Notes under the pieces: model-generated | Databases searched by the model: none | The model's input: only the letters and a program-made list of their open reading frames with translations | Told to the model about the DNA's origin: nothing | Made by a program: the position numbers and the translations under genes | Assembly (NCBI RefSeq): GCF_914767665.1 | Contig: NC_059504.1 | Span: 38,223,720 to 38,287,719, forward strand | Source of the DNA: Harmonia axyridis | Taxonomy: Eukaryota; Arthropoda; Insecta; Coleoptera; Coccinellidae | Length of the DNA: 64,000 nucleotides | Direction of reading: 5' to 3' | Shown: positions 25,655 to 37,451 of the stretch, piece after piece | How positions within the stretch are numbered: the first letter of the stretch is position 1 | Layout of the letters: each line of letters begins with the position of its first letter

Positions 25655-26310
25655 ATTATTTAATTGATAAGAGGCAGGTATGTCAATAATGATGGAAAAC
25701 GATATCAGCCAAATGGGCGCCACAACTACGGTTGCAGCACCATATCCTTTTTATGGAATTTTCCATGTCTAATTCACATATTTGGAGCTGTAAGTTCTCC
25801 AAAACGTCACGAATTCTATATTCAAGGTCTGGATTCCATTGTGGAGCATTGGCATATAGACCTTAAATCACAAGATTTCGATGGCCACTTGATTACCTCC
25901 TTAGAGGACTGCCAAGATACGATTGTTTCACTGAATAAACTTTAAAAGCCTTGAGACTTGTGCAAAATACGGTGTAATATCTATTTTGAGATGCCTAATT
26001 TCCAAGACAGGCGAAGAATCGAAAAACCTGGGTTTTCGGAAAAACTACGGGGCTACAGCAGCAATATTCGTAATTGTTCTTGAGCGACCCACATGGTTTG
26101 GATTCTATGCATCAATAACTTGTCTGAACAGCTCAAATTTTGCCACAGGTTACACTATCACCGTCAGAGAAGGTGCTTCGCTACGATCTAAAAGTGCCTT
26201 AGTTTTTCTGACTCTAACAACAAAATTTTCATCATTTTTGTATTGACTTTCAACAATTTCAATGCGCCGTTGAAGCGTTTATCATTCCATTTCTAGAGAT
26301 GGTGTAGTTT
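25655..26310 (-). pseudogene. Fossil IS630/mariner-like transposase, N- and C-terminal parts
   Basis: Read on the minus strand, 26300-25960 gives EIVESQYKNDENFVVRVRKT and SRTITNIAAVAP, the N-terminal helix-turn-helix region. Then 25900-25680 gives KWPSKSCDL, IRDVLENLQLQICELDMENS and CGAHLADI, the C-terminal region. The catalytic centre between them is missing. The N-terminal part is clearly related to the fragment at 51330-51551. Frameshifts and stops show an inactive copy. Confidence 0.8.
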
Positions 26311-27899
26311 TTACTAGTTAAATATCGAAAGACGACATCGTAAAGAAAGACAGCTGCCCAGATACCAGACTATTCAGAATGAACCTCCTATTGAAAAATC
26401 CTATATTGATTACAAAGGTTTCTGCTATTTCCCATTCGGAAATCAGGCTAAGTACATTTTTCATTATTTGAAATTGTGATTCAAAACGCTTGTAACTTGC
26501 ATCGTTAGACCGTTACTAATAATAATGATTTTCTAATATTGAAACTTCATATAATAACAGGAATTTAATATCAGCATTCGAATGTCCTATCTCTAGTCAT
26601 ATATAAACGAGCGGGCAACGTAATTGAATGATATGAAGTATCAAATTCTCTGCAATATCGATATGATACGTCATACTTTATTGATTAATTAGAGCTTACT
26701 GGTTCCCTGAGTAATTAATGAAATGGCATCGAGTGGGCCGAAATATTATATGTATGCACGTCTAGTTATTTCAACAATGAATCGTTTGTTTCCAACGATT
26801 CAATATTTAGTGGCGCATCATTTCGGGTTTTTCGTCATTGATGGATTGGAATTTTCGAATCACTTTTCAATTTGCGATATGTTTAATGGAGAAACCTAAT
26901 AAATGTTTCATGAATAAAAACATACTTTTGTGGACATGATGAAATATTGATAAATTGAATCCGACGTAGAAATCCCTAACGAGCATTGGTCTATTCTGTT
27001 TTGCATATGACGGGGTGTTATGTAGAATAATCATTTGTTGATTCAAGAATTTTTATAACTCAATTCACATGAATTAATTTATTGAAAACATACATTTCGG
27101 ACTCGAACTAATATAAACAACCAACTCTGAACTTCATTTGATAGGGAAATTTAAAACACCATTAGTTCTGATAACAAATTGGAATGTACGTTCTGTAATG
27201 TACGAAAATATAGAGTACTGGAAAATTTAAATCTCCCCAGTGGATGGAAAAGCCAAATATTTATGTATCCCATAGTTTTGACTTAAGAATGAATAGTAAT
27301 TTGTTCATAATTATTCCGAATTCCGAATATTTGGAACCAGCGCTTCTATGATTTAATGTTTTTTCAATCTTGTATGGGCATAAAATAATAATGATATTGT
27401 TTATTTTATATGTGTTTATTGTATAATATTTTTAATAACGTGTGTAATGAATAATAAACCACAGTTTCCCTGAAACAATATGTTACATTGAATATATTTA
27501 TTTCTTTTCGAATGCTTCATTTTGAAGCTATTTGACTACTGAATTTGGTCCATTTGCGATACGTTATAAAACTAACACAACTCAAATTTCATAACGTAAT
27601 GCATTTTTTCGGAGAAGAATTCAGACTGGTAGGTACTTATACTACAACAATACGCACTGTTTATTCTGTAGAAATGGAAGTCATTTCGAATCACTCATTT
27701 CGACCAAACACATCAAATACCAGCCGAAAATTTCAGTTAAAAGGCTTGGATACAAACCAACTTGATATACGTCAAGTGGTTGTCAATATAATATAGTTAT
27801 TTTCCTAACAAGTGTGGAAAGTGATACTTTTCCGCAAGAGATTGCATTATTTTGTGTGTGAGGTCTACAAGCCATAACGGACCTAAAACAAGAAATACA
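26311..27899. other. Unique sequence with a candidate conserved patch at 26580-26900
   Basis: Bases 26580-26900 contain GATTAATTAGAG, GAGTAATTAATG and TATCGATATGATACG motifs that resemble homeodomain and DREF-like sites. They are not part of any repeat seen here. This is suggestive of regulatory DNA but proves nothing. The remainder is plain AT-rich sequence. Confidence 0.25.
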
Positions 27900-28830
27900 T
27901 ATTCACTTACAAAAAAGAAAAAAAAGGTGTCGGTGAAGGTAGCACCCTCTCAAGAACTTGTGTTTAGCCTGAGGGATATCGGGGAGAGCAATAAGCTGAG
28001 TTCTGTTGAATTCCTTGAAGTTTTTTGGATTCCAAACTCTCTTGGGCAGATCATGTAAACTTTTCCTCCGGCAAATTAATTAGCTCGATTTTTGCGCTGA
28101 GAACTGTCCCGCTCTCTTTCGAGGAATGTACTCAGGTCTGTATACTTGAGACGCACATGCGATATGGTATACTGGTGTGGGGAAAAAACTCCCTTGCCAG
28201 CTACATTTTCCGATTACAGAGGCGTGTAGTCAGGATTCTGGGCAGTCTTTCCTATCGAGATTGCTGCAGGGATACCTTCAGGAAATTTCCTAACGTTTCC
28301 ATCAATTTTCATTTTAGAAAATATAATGTATATTCACCAAAAATAGGATGATTTCCATGTTCAATCGGATACACACGATCATGACACAAGAGGTAAGTCC
28401 CTTATTAGAGGAGACTTTTTTAAACTAAAGAGATCACAGCAAGGGCCAGAGTTTTGGGGAATTTCCCCTTATAACAAACTTCCGGGTGAGGCCAAGAACC
28501 TGCCAACGAAGCAGCTAAAGTTCAAGCTGATAAAGATTTTAACGACAAGAGCTTTTTATTCACTTGACGAATTTAATAAGATGACGATAAACAACGAAGA
28601 TTTTTCATGATACTTTGTTCGTGAAATATTTATTTAGTAGGCATGTACGTATACCTTATATGTGTGTATATTGATCTGCCTTTTAATCTATGTATTTATA
28701 TATTTATTTTCTTCTTAACCTATGTATACATTCGCACTGTATTGTATGACTTTGTCTGTTTATACTCATTTCTCGACTTGTGAAAACAATTCTATTGTAA
28801 CTCACCAATAAAGTATCTATCTATCTATCA
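27900..28830 (+). pseudogene. LINE (Jockey/CR1-like) 3' end with (TATC)n tail
   Basis: Plus-strand frames give SKLSWADHVNFSSGKLISSI, HMRYGILVWGKNSL and FRLQRRVVRILG (28025-28351). After a shift come KLPGEAKNLPTKQLKFKL and TTRAFYSLDEF (28480-28570). This order is the known C-terminal region of Jockey/CR1-type LINE proteins. The 3' end has AATAAAG followed by TATC repeats (28805-28830). The copy is 5'-truncated and frameshifted. Confidence 0.85.
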
Positions 28831-29289
28831 TTTCCGAAAATAAACAATTTTTTTTCGTTGTAACTATTTCTAACACTGAAATTTTCGTTAGTACCTGAAG
28901 GATACTGGTAGAAAAACATCGCATTCCGCCCGGGTACCAACCTCGGTGCCAACTTAACGTTTTTTCTCAAAAAAAAATTCAATTCGAAAAACCATAATTA
29001 GTTATTGTTTGTAACACAATAATTTTCCTTTGCAATCTAACCTATAATGGAAAAATATCGCCCTTAAACTGCGATCTTAGCACGCACATTTCCAAAAATT
29101 GTATATTATATTCCTCTTTTGCTTCCCATAGTACTTCATTAGTAAATTTTTGCAAGTAATATTTGCCTGTACTGTAATACAAAGTAGTTGGTTTGTTACC
29201 TAAATTATAATAGGACACTGCTAAATTGAGAGGTTTGTAAACTTCAAATTTTTTTCCTTCCGATAGTATTTCGTTAGTAAATATTTGGT
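28831..29289. other. AT-rich stretch, nothing recognised
   Basis: No supported feature. Confidence 0.4.
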
Positions 29290-29600
29290 TCTTTTGTGGG
29301 CAAATATACACAGACTAACAAAGAAACTAATGAGGATGCAGAAATGAAGGTGCTGGGAACTGTTAAGGGGATCTCACTAAGCGATAGAATAAGGAACGAG
29401 GACACACAGCAAGAAACGGGAGTTCAGGATGTGGTAAGATGGACGAGCGTCGAGGATGGAGGGACCATGTTGATAGAATGGACGGGAAGACCACCGAAAA
29501 GATGACACGACAGCTTGACGTCCACATCACAAAAGCTAGGATGACTGATCAAAGAAGACCAGGTCCTACATCGAAAAGAAGAAGAATCATTACCATCTAA
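29290..29600 (+). pseudogene. LINE 3' end fragment (craniofacial-development-protein-2-like ORF)
   Basis: The plus frame 29296-29505 contains AEMKVLGTVKGISLSDRIRN, then EDTQQETGVQDVVRW and RPPKR. This corresponds to the C-terminal 'RNEDIR...TGV' module found in many RTE/CR1-type LINE proteins, often annotated in insects as craniofacial development protein 2-like. It then runs in another frame through arginine-rich TSKRRRIIT. The fragment is short and shifted near 29450. Confidence 0.7.
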
Positions 29601-30742
29601 ATTTATTGTTTTATTTCAATGGTTTTCAAGGTTTTTATTAAATACCCTGTTTAAGTTGAGGCTGTTACAAAGATATGCGGAATAATTCACAAACCATCCT
29701 ACAGATACGAAACTGAAATAGTTCAGAAAGGTCTGAAATGCATTTTGCGAGTGGAATTGTTGAAAAGGAGACCTGAAATTTTTTATCCTAAAAATGATCA
29801 CAATGTTTCCTCTACCTTAGTAATCTTGGAAGCAATAATGGTAAACAGTGAATAACAACAAAGTTGAAACATTTCCTTTCTCGATATTATGAGACAACCG
29901 TTTTAATACGGAAAATATCCGTTTCCTGAAAAATTTATATTGTAATTTCACAAAGTAATGGTCATGGCATTCCAAACGAATTTCATGAGCGTTGGGAAAA
30001 GCTTTATTAAAAATGACTATGTAGCGTACATCAAATGAATAAATAAGTCAGGGCTTTCAAAGAGGGGATGCAATGTTGGATATTTCCATTTGTCAATCTT
30101 TTCTGCCTGCTGTGGAAGCTCCTGAACAGTCGGTAATCGCTACGCTAAAATTTCGAGGCAACTATAAATTATTCATCAGCTTGGAGATATATTCAGTTTG
30201 AGATCACTAGACGCTAGGCATTTTCATATAATATTCGTTTTATTGAAGATTATCAAAGTGTTGTTTTATGTTGCTTTTTTTGTGCTCTCAGGTGGATAAT
30301 GTATTTCAAATTTATTTTTCAGTGATAGTGTTTGGGACCAAAGTATTTAATCGATATATGCGCTGGTTCTGATAGTAGATGGAAAAAATTTATGAGAGGC
30401 GACAATAAGTTGGGAAAATGTCACTCACTACTACTCGGCTACTTATCAGCTGCAGATCTTCGGTTGCAACTAGTCCTTGTTTTCTTCCTACAGCACCAAA
30501 TATACTCTTGAGCACCTTTCTCACAAAGTAACCCTATTTTACCGACGTTAAATTTAAGTCGGTTTTCACGTTTGTTCACAATCCGTTTTTTAGTACCTCA
30601 CACCGTTCTCATATTGTTGATGTTTGTGAAATCAGGATGTAAGGTTTGAAAAAGAAGTGGGGATCCAAACAAGAGCACCTCGTTTTGATAACAAAGAAAA
30701 AACCAAAATAAATAAGTATTGAAATTTTGTTTTTTTATTAAA
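29601..30742. other. Unique AT-rich sequence, nothing recognised
   Basis: No supported feature. Confidence 0.4.
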
Positions 30743-32160
30743 TACAAGCTCTGAAAACTAGGTCATTAGCGTTTATGTTACATTAAATTATAACATTATA
30801 ATATTACAGTAAGGTACTAAATGAACAATTATATTTTAAAATTGATATATCTGAAAAATTTCAGGCTATCCTGCACTTGAGTCGTGGGTTTTTTTAGTAA
30901 AGGTATTGTATTGATTCCTATCGATTGCGATTGACTTAATTTATGCCATGCGCATTATCAGCATCCCTCGAGCCTGATGCACCACCCAAAAAGTTCACTT
31001 CTGAGTCAGTTCCAATCGTAAAACAAGCATTATACACAACTTAACAGCATCACTAATAATTATTCATTTTTAAATCTTAAATTATCTATTTATATGTAAT
31101 GTACAATAATATTACTTGAACAGTGTGTTATTAGTGTCAACCTAAATCATTAGTGTGAAGCTAATCCTCAAGTGTATGTCGAAACACCGTTACATCCAGA
31201 AAAACAGACTGTTTGGTGCGCTTCTTCAAAAACGATGATGGCCAGAACGTTACAGTCAATAGTGATCGGTATAGAGCCATGATTACTAACTTTTTCATTC
31301 CTTAATTGAACAACCATGATGTCCAGGAGCTGTGGTTCCAACAAGACGGCGCAACATGTCACACAGCTCGTGCCACAATCGATTTATTGAAAGACACGTT
31401 TGGTGACCGCCTAATTTCACGTTTTGGACCTGTGCATTGGCCTCCAAGATCTTGTGATTTAACACCGATAGACTACTTTCTGTGGGGCTATGCAAAGTCA
31501 TTGGTCTATGCGGATAAGCCACAAACCCTTGACCATTTGGAAGACAACATTCGCCGTGTTATTGCCGATATACGGCCACAAATGTTGGAAAAAGTCATCG
31601 AAAATTGGACGTCCAGATTGGACTACATCCGAGCCAGCCGTGGCGGTCGGTCATATGCCAGAAATCATATTTAAAATGTAATGCCACAAAATTATCTTGC
31701 GGCTTAATAAAACTCTTGTCAATCTAATAATCCATCGTTGTTTTATTGCAATTTTAAGTTCTATAGCTCTAAAAAAAACACCCTAAACAAGCTCCGACAA
31801 CTAGGTCATTAGGGTTTATTATTGAATTATAACATTATAATATTAGAGTAAGATACTAACTAAACAATTATATTTTGGAATTTATGTATCTAAAGAATTC
31901 CAGGCTATTCTGCACTGAGGATTATTAATATTGAGGGCGACTTCTATCTTCGAAGGAACATCGTGGGTTTTCTTTTGGTATGTAAGCCTGGACACTGATC
32001 TTAAATATGCTGCACTGAGAGAGGACATTGCAGAAGGTGCATTTGGGTGCGTCTTTTTTATTAAAAATATGAGAATGTGTTGTTTTGATGTGTCCAATTC
32101 GTAATCTCCGTAGTGTAATTAGATCTTTTTCTGTTGGTTACAAATTTCGAAGTTCCTGAA
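30743..32160 (-). pseudogene. LINE 3' end in two pieces around a DNA transposon
   Basis: Sequence at 30743-30905 and 31793-31920 is similar (CTAGGTCATTAG, TTATAACATTATAATATTA, ATTCCAGGCTAT landmarks), so the same 3' region is present twice. The downstream piece continues into a minus frame (31882-32097) reading YLRSVSRLTYQKKTHDVPSK and LNINNPQC, which resembles the C-terminus of a LINE protein. The IS630/mariner-like copy at 31155-31787 lies between the pieces. A local duplication or two separate LINE copies would both explain the pattern. Confidence 0.6.
31155..31787 (+). mobile_element. IS630/mariner-like element, 5'-truncated, C-terminal half open
   Basis: The plus frame 31306-31674 is open for 122 residues. 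It contains LWFQQDGATCHTARATID (second catalytic Asp), RFGPVHWPPRSCDLTPIDYF (third acidic residue region) and YADKPQTLDHLEDN, and it ends shortly after RSYARNHI. A smaller piece at 31155-31300 holds the first part of the domain with a deletion after the CALW region. The right end TAAAAAAAACACCCTAA matches the other copies. The first catalytic Asp motif (FSDEAH) and the N-terminus are missing, so the copy cannot encode an active enzyme. Confidence 0.85.
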
Positions 32161-32327
32161 CCGTTTTCCACAGTCGATCAACCAAATATCTTATAGGAGT
32201 CCTTCATTTTCCTGTTAAAAGATTTTTCAATGTACCCTTCAGCCACAGTTGGAGACTGCTATCCTCAATGTCTATTTAGGGTGGGCAATTCTTTTCCTTT
32301 CCACTCTTGGTTGGTGACGATTGTGGA
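32161..32327. other. Short unassigned stretch
   Basis: Nothing recognised between the LINE piece and the palindrome. Confidence 0.3.
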
Positions 32328-33457
32328 ATAGTTATTTCTCTAATTCAGTGGTTATTCCGTTCATTCTTCCACATCTTGTAGAACAAAATCGTGCGAGAAT
32401 ATATCAGAAACGCACAGTTTTCATGGTTATATTTTATTATTCTATGTTGGTACTCCGAACTTTCCGCCACGGCTTTATCTGTCAATTCATATATTTGCCT
32501 TGAAGAAATCAGTTCTGCCAACCAACATTTTTCAATGCGAAAATCACTGAATTATATTTATGGAAATATTTCATTAATTTCAATGAAAATGCAATGAATT
32601 AGAGGAAATAATGTATAATACTCGTACAGAAGGCTCATTCTACCACTCGTTCATTCCAAAACTCGCCACTTCGTGGCTCGTTTTTGAATTTTGAACTCGT
32701 GGAAGAATACCAATGCCTTCTGCACTTGTATTATAATAGTTATTTATAATACAAGTGCAGAAGGCATTGATATTCTTCCACGAGTTCAAAATTCAAAAAC
32801 GAGCCACGAAGTGGCGAGTTTTGGAATGAACGAGTGGTAGAATGAGCCTTCTGTACGAGTATTATACATTATTTTCTCTAATTCATTGCATTTTCATTGA
32901 AATTAATGAAATATTTCCATAAATATAATTTAGTGATTTTTGCATTGAAAAATGTTGGTTGGCAGAACTGATTTCTTTAAGGCAAATTGATGAATTGACA
33001 GATAAAGCCGTGGCGGAAAGTTCGGAGTACCAACATAGAATAATAAAAAATAACCATGAAAACTGTGCGTTTCTGATATATTCTCGCACGGTTTTGTTCT
33101 ACAAGATGTGGAAGAATGAACGGAATAACCACAGAATTAGAGAAATAACTATTATGAGCCTTCTGTACGAGTATTATACATTATTTTCTCTAATTCATTG
33201 CATTTTCATTGAAATTAATGAAATATTTCCATAAATATAATTTAGTGATTTTTGCATTGAAAAATGTTGGTTGGCAGAACTGATTTCTTTAAGGCAAATT
33301 GATGAATTGACAGATAAAGCCGTGGCGGAAAGTTCGGAGTACCAACATAGAATAATAAAAAATAACCATGAAAACTGTGCGTTTCTGATATATTCTCGCA
33401 CGATTTTGTTCTACAAGATGTGGAAGAATGAACGGAATAACCACAGAATTAGAGAAA
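32328..33457. repeat. Large palindrome of foldback repeat (copies 2, 3 and a partial 4)
   Basis: ATAGTTATTTCTCTAATTC starts the left arm at 32328 and its inverted copy ends near 33152, so two full copies lie head to head around 32741. A third, partial copy (33153-33457) repeats the right arm in the same orientation. The arms differ at only a few bases. Each arm also contains the internal hairpin described for copy 1. Head-to-head and tandem copies suggest replication or repair slippage at a foldback structure rather than separate insertions. Confidence 0.85.
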
Positions 33458-33645
33458 AACATGTCCGATATCAACTTTCCATTTTGGGGTTTTCCAAGTG
33501 CAAATATTCTCAGAGTCTTTTCGGTATGTCGTCTATGGTATTATACTCATCCTATTTTGAGCAATCCATATTTCATTGCGAATCTGAACGAACAACCTTC
33601 GACTCTATAGACTTTGAGGTGCTATCTATTTAGGGTAAACGTCTG

Positions 33646-34302
33646 AAGCTCCGAAGTTGAAACCTTCCTCTATTACAGTAAAATACCTCGATCTGTTTTT
33701 TCCATCAGGAAGAAGTATCAACAAAAACCAATCTTTTCATCATCGATGTTCAGACGATTTATATCTTCTTGTCTGTATACTCCAAAAATTAAAATTATCT
33801 GTGCAACCAACAACTTGTCATGTGGAGCTTCGATGATGAACTTGATAGCTACTTATGCAGTTAAAACAGCAAATGTCAAAACTTAATTGTATTTATTTAC
33901 TGAATTTTCAGTTCTTATTCGAAATAACGTTGATAGAATGTAGTTTCAATTGTCATGTTGCAATTTGGACATATATTTCTCGTTTCATGCTTTATTCAGT
34001 TCTTTTTCGAGTCAATTGAAATTGGGGAACATTTTTAGGTGCTTTAATGAAATTTCGGTGCGCTAATCGGAAAGGAACTTGAAGAAGAAGAAACAGTAAA
34101 GAGGATCTCTCGGTATCGAATCATAGATACGAAAGTTAATATTTTCGGTGAGGTATAATGAAAATGTACACTCATAAACACAATTATGCTCCACCTTAAG
34201 TTTCTAGGGGCTCCCCTTCTTTCAGAATAAAGTGTCATCTGATTCGATCTCATCGGAGTAGGAAAGGTGACTGTTGACGCATGCTGTTCAACTAGGATAG
34301 GA
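33646..34302 (+). repeat. Composite repeat, copy A (single-copy part only)
   Basis: From AAGCTCCGAAGTTGAAACC to CAACTAGGATAGGA this stretch matches 40506-41167 and 41922-43264 (the latter without its MITE). The ~144-bp tandem units that precede copies B and C are absent in front of it. A Ty3/gypsy element follows directly. Confidence 0.85.
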
Positions 34303-34473
34303 ATTTAGATTGGTATTTTTTGTAACATATGTTGTGATAATATTCACATGTAGCAGGAACATTCAGTTTCAAATTAAACGCTGAGTTGAAAAGTTATCAT
34401 TTGATTTCCCTCTGCAATTTATACGAAATAAATTATTAAATATAACTTTGTTCAACAAGTTGAAGTAGTAACA
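34303..34473 (+). repeat. 5' LTR of the Ty3/gypsy element
   Basis: Nearly identical to 39903-40067; it lacks about 14 bases corresponding to the start of the 3' LTR. It contains AATAAATTATTAAATATAA near its end, which could serve transcription or polyadenylation. Confidence 0.85.
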
Positions 34474-34487
34474 GTGGCGACGAGAAA

Positions 34488-35180
34488 ATGAGTGAAGAAA
34501 AGAGTTTTGTCGGTCATTTACGTGAATTCGACGTAAAAATTAATGACTGGAGTATCTTCAAACCTCGTTTATTGAATTATTTCACGGCGAACAATATAGA
34601 TGATCCCGTGAGAAAACGTGCCATATTATTGAATTTACTATCGGAAGATTCTTACCGATCAATTTTCAATTTGTGCCTACCAACCGCACCGGAAAGAAAA
34701 ACCTTCGAAGAACTGATAACATTATTTTCCGATCATTTCGGAACGCAAACTTCGGTTTTTGCCGAAAGAGAAAAAATCTACAGTGCCAAGAAGTTATCAA
34801 GTGAAACAGCAAACGACTGGGCAGCCAGACTTCGAAATTTAGCAGCATATTGTGAGTTTGACGAAGAGTTAAACATTGCATTAAGAGATCGGTTCATCGT
34901 GGGATATAATAAAGGACCTGTGATGGACAGACTTTTTGAAGAAAGGAAACAAATTTCTCTAGCCGAAGCAATTCGAATAGCGTCATCCAAAGAGGCAGCG
35001 CGTGGAAAAGAAGCGACGCCATTTTCCTTGAAAGGAGAGCCATTGTTCCATTTCAGAAAAGGCAGCAAGTGCGCAGCCTCAGCGAAGACGTCACCTTCTA
35101 CGTCACAGGAAATCAGCGCAAATAAAATGTCAAGTTTGTGGCAGAAGCAATCATCTGTCATCAAATTGTCAATACCGTGA
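34488..35180 (+). pseudogene. gag: Gag (capsid part) of the Ty3/gypsy element
   Basis: The frame starts MSEEKSFVGHLREFD shortly after the LTR and primer site. It carries a capsid-like helical region (residues about 10-165), with the segment FEELITLFSDHFGTQTSVFA typical of insect gypsy Gag. After about residue 185 the frame is out of register: the two CCHC zinc knuckles are read one frame over (35128-35220). This break could be decay or a frameshift site; no classic slippery heptamer is obvious. The initiating Met is chosen because it is the first after the primer site and the family signature follows at once. Confidence 0.85.
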
Positions 35181-35565
35181 GTGTTCTTGCCATTTCTGTA
35201 ATACTAAAGGTCATTTATCTCCTGTTTGTCCGAAAAGACAACAATCAGAGACAAAAAGAATTGTTCATAATCAAAATAAAACGAATCGCAATTTCAAATT
35301 TGGCAAACGAAATTCTTTCCAAAATTATCTAGATGATAAGCAAAATTCATTATTTATGATCAAAAGTAGAGAAAATAAACCATTTTATGTTGATATTTCT
35401 ATTAATAATAATAATTATGCATTTCAAATCGACACAGGATCAAGTATATCTTGTATAAACAAATTCTTCTATGAAAATTTTTTCTCATCTGAAACTTTAA
35501 GAGAATCTGATAAGGAGTTATTTGTAAACATGGTCAAAAGATATCACCTATTGGTAGTTTTGTAA
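35050..35565 (+). pseudogene. Nucleocapsid zinc knuckles and aspartic protease of the Ty3/gypsy element
   Basis: This frame has two CX2CX4HX4C zinc knuckles (starting CQVC at 35128 and CHFC at about 35182), then a basic linker. The retroviral-type protease follows, with the active-site motif IDTGSSIS near 35427-35450. After VNMVKRYHLLVVL it hits a stop; the protease C-terminal signature (PPILGRDFL) appears in another frame at 35626-35655. So the protease is disrupted by a single frameshift near 35530. Confidence 0.85.
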
Positions 35566-35569
35566 CGAA

Positions 35570-36407
35570 TGTTGTTTATAATGACTTAGAGAAAAATATT
35601 ACAATTTTTGTAATAGATAAGGGAGGACCACCTATATTAGGTAGGGATTTTCTCTCGAAATTTTCGATTGGATTATCAGATGTATTTCAATTGACTAGCT
35701 TGGATGATAACTGTTTGGTGAATGAATTGAAAGAGAAATATTCAGCTGTTTTTTCCCCAGGCTTAGGGACTTTTACTAAAGGTGTAGCAATATTAAAGTT
35801 AAAGAACGATACTGTTGTGCCAAAAATTTTAAGGGCCAGACCATTACCATTCGCTATGAAATCTAAAGTGGAGGACGAACTGAACCGACTTTTAGAGATG
35901 GGAGTGATTTCTCCAGTGGAGTACTCAGAATGGGGGATCCCAGAAGTACCTGTTCTAAAACCTGATGGTAGCATAAGGATCTGTGGTGATTTTGAGGTGA
36001 CGGTAAATCCGCACCTGGAAGTAGATAAGTATCCTTTACCACGCACTGATGATTTATTTGCTAGCTTAGCAGGTGGTGAGGAATATACTAAATTAGATTT
36101 ATCAAATGCTTTCAACCAAGTTTTGTAAGATGAAAATTCTAAAAAATTTTGTACTATTTCAACTCATATAGGGTTATTTGTATATAATCGATTACCATTT
36201 GGAATAGCCTCTTGTCCTAGTAAATTTCAGAAAATTATGACATCCTTACTAAGCGGAATAGAGGGAGTAGTTTTTTTCATTGATGATGTTTTAATTACTG
36301 CACGAAATAGAAAAGAACATCTCGAAAAATTGAAACGAGTATTAGACATTTCAAAAGATGCAGGACTTAAAGTTTCCTTAGATAAATGCTGTTTTTTACA
36401 GAAATAA
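35570..36407 (+). pseudogene. Reverse transcriptase, fingers and palm, Ty3/gypsy element
   Basis: The frame holds the RT start (VEDELNRLLEMGVISPVEYS and VPVLKPDGSIRICGDFE) and KLDLSNAFNQVL, and then a nonsense codon at 36126. Beyond the stop the same frame continues with RLPFGIASCPSKFQKIM and the catalytic box FFIDDVL (36272-36292), an FIDD variant of the usual YVDD. A second in-frame stop lies just before 36408. Two nonsense mutations make it non-functional. Confidence 0.85.
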
Positions 36408-37451
36408 GTGAAATATTTGGGTCACATAATTGATCCTGTTAAAATCGAGGCAATCAAAAATGCGCCCATTCCTCGTAATATTACTCAATTAAAGTCTATA
36501 ATTTCACTAATTAGTTATTATGGAAAATTTATAAAAAATCAAGCTACTATATTGCATCCACTTTATAATCTGCTGAAAAAAGATGTAAAGTGGAATTGGT
36601 CGAAAGAATGTCAAAACGCTTTTAATAAAATAAAAAATGAACTGACGTCTGATAAGTTACTGGTACATTTTCAAGATGACAAGCCGATAAAACTTACTGT
36701 AGATGCCTCAAATTATGGTATAGCGGCTATTATAAGTCATGTTTTCGAAAATAAAACTGAACGACCTATTGCATACGCCTCTAGAACATTGAATAAAAGT
36801 GAAATTAACTATTCACATATAGAAAAGGAAGGTCTTGCTTTTATTTTTGGTCTCGATAAATTCAATCAATATCTTTATAACCGACCGTTTATTCTTGTTA
36901 CTGATCACAAGCCATTATTAGCAATTTTTAATCCGTCAAAATCAATTCCACAATTTTCGGCAAATCGACTCAGAAGATGGGCAGTGATTTTGTCAAATTA
37001 CACCTACAAAATAGAGTATGTAAGATCCGAAAATAATGTCGCAGATTGTTTGAGCAGATTACCTCTTCCGGATAATTTTGAATATACAGAAGAAATTTCT
37101 TATATTGATATTAATTATTGTAATTATTTCGAAAAATGTGAAATGCAAATGAATTTCGAAGATGTGAAGAGAGCTACAGAAAATGATAAAAATCTCAGAA
37201 AAATATTATTATTTGTGAAAAAAGGTCGTTGGCCTTCGTCTTGTAACGATATCGAAGGTTACCAAGCTTTTCTGAAGAAACGCTTTGAACTAAGTGTGGA
37301 GTCTGAATGTATTTTATGGAAAAATCGCTTAGTGATCCCTAGTATTTTACATAAATCAATATTAAATATGTTACATGAGACACATTTGGTAATAGCGAAG
37401 ATGAAGAGTATCGCTAGGTCTTATTTTTGGTGGCCAAACATAGATCTGGAT
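36408..37451 (+). pseudogene. RT thumb, RNase H and integrase zinc-binding start, Ty3/gypsy element
   Basis: From KYLGHIID the frame is open for about 350 residues. A few residues seem missing after GHIID compared with the family. RNase H motifs are visible: LTVDASNYGIAAIISH (first Asp), INYSHIEKEGLAFIFGL (Glu) and VTDHKPLLAIF (Asp). The tether region and the HETHLVIAKMK start of the integrase zinc-binding motif follow. The frame ends where the Penelope-like insertion begins, after WWPNIDLD. Confidence 0.85.

Noticed and set aside
32959..33234. 91-residue frame repeated in the foldback copies
   Set aside because: Conserved only at the level of the repeat DNA; frames differ at the ends between copies and no domain is recognisable.
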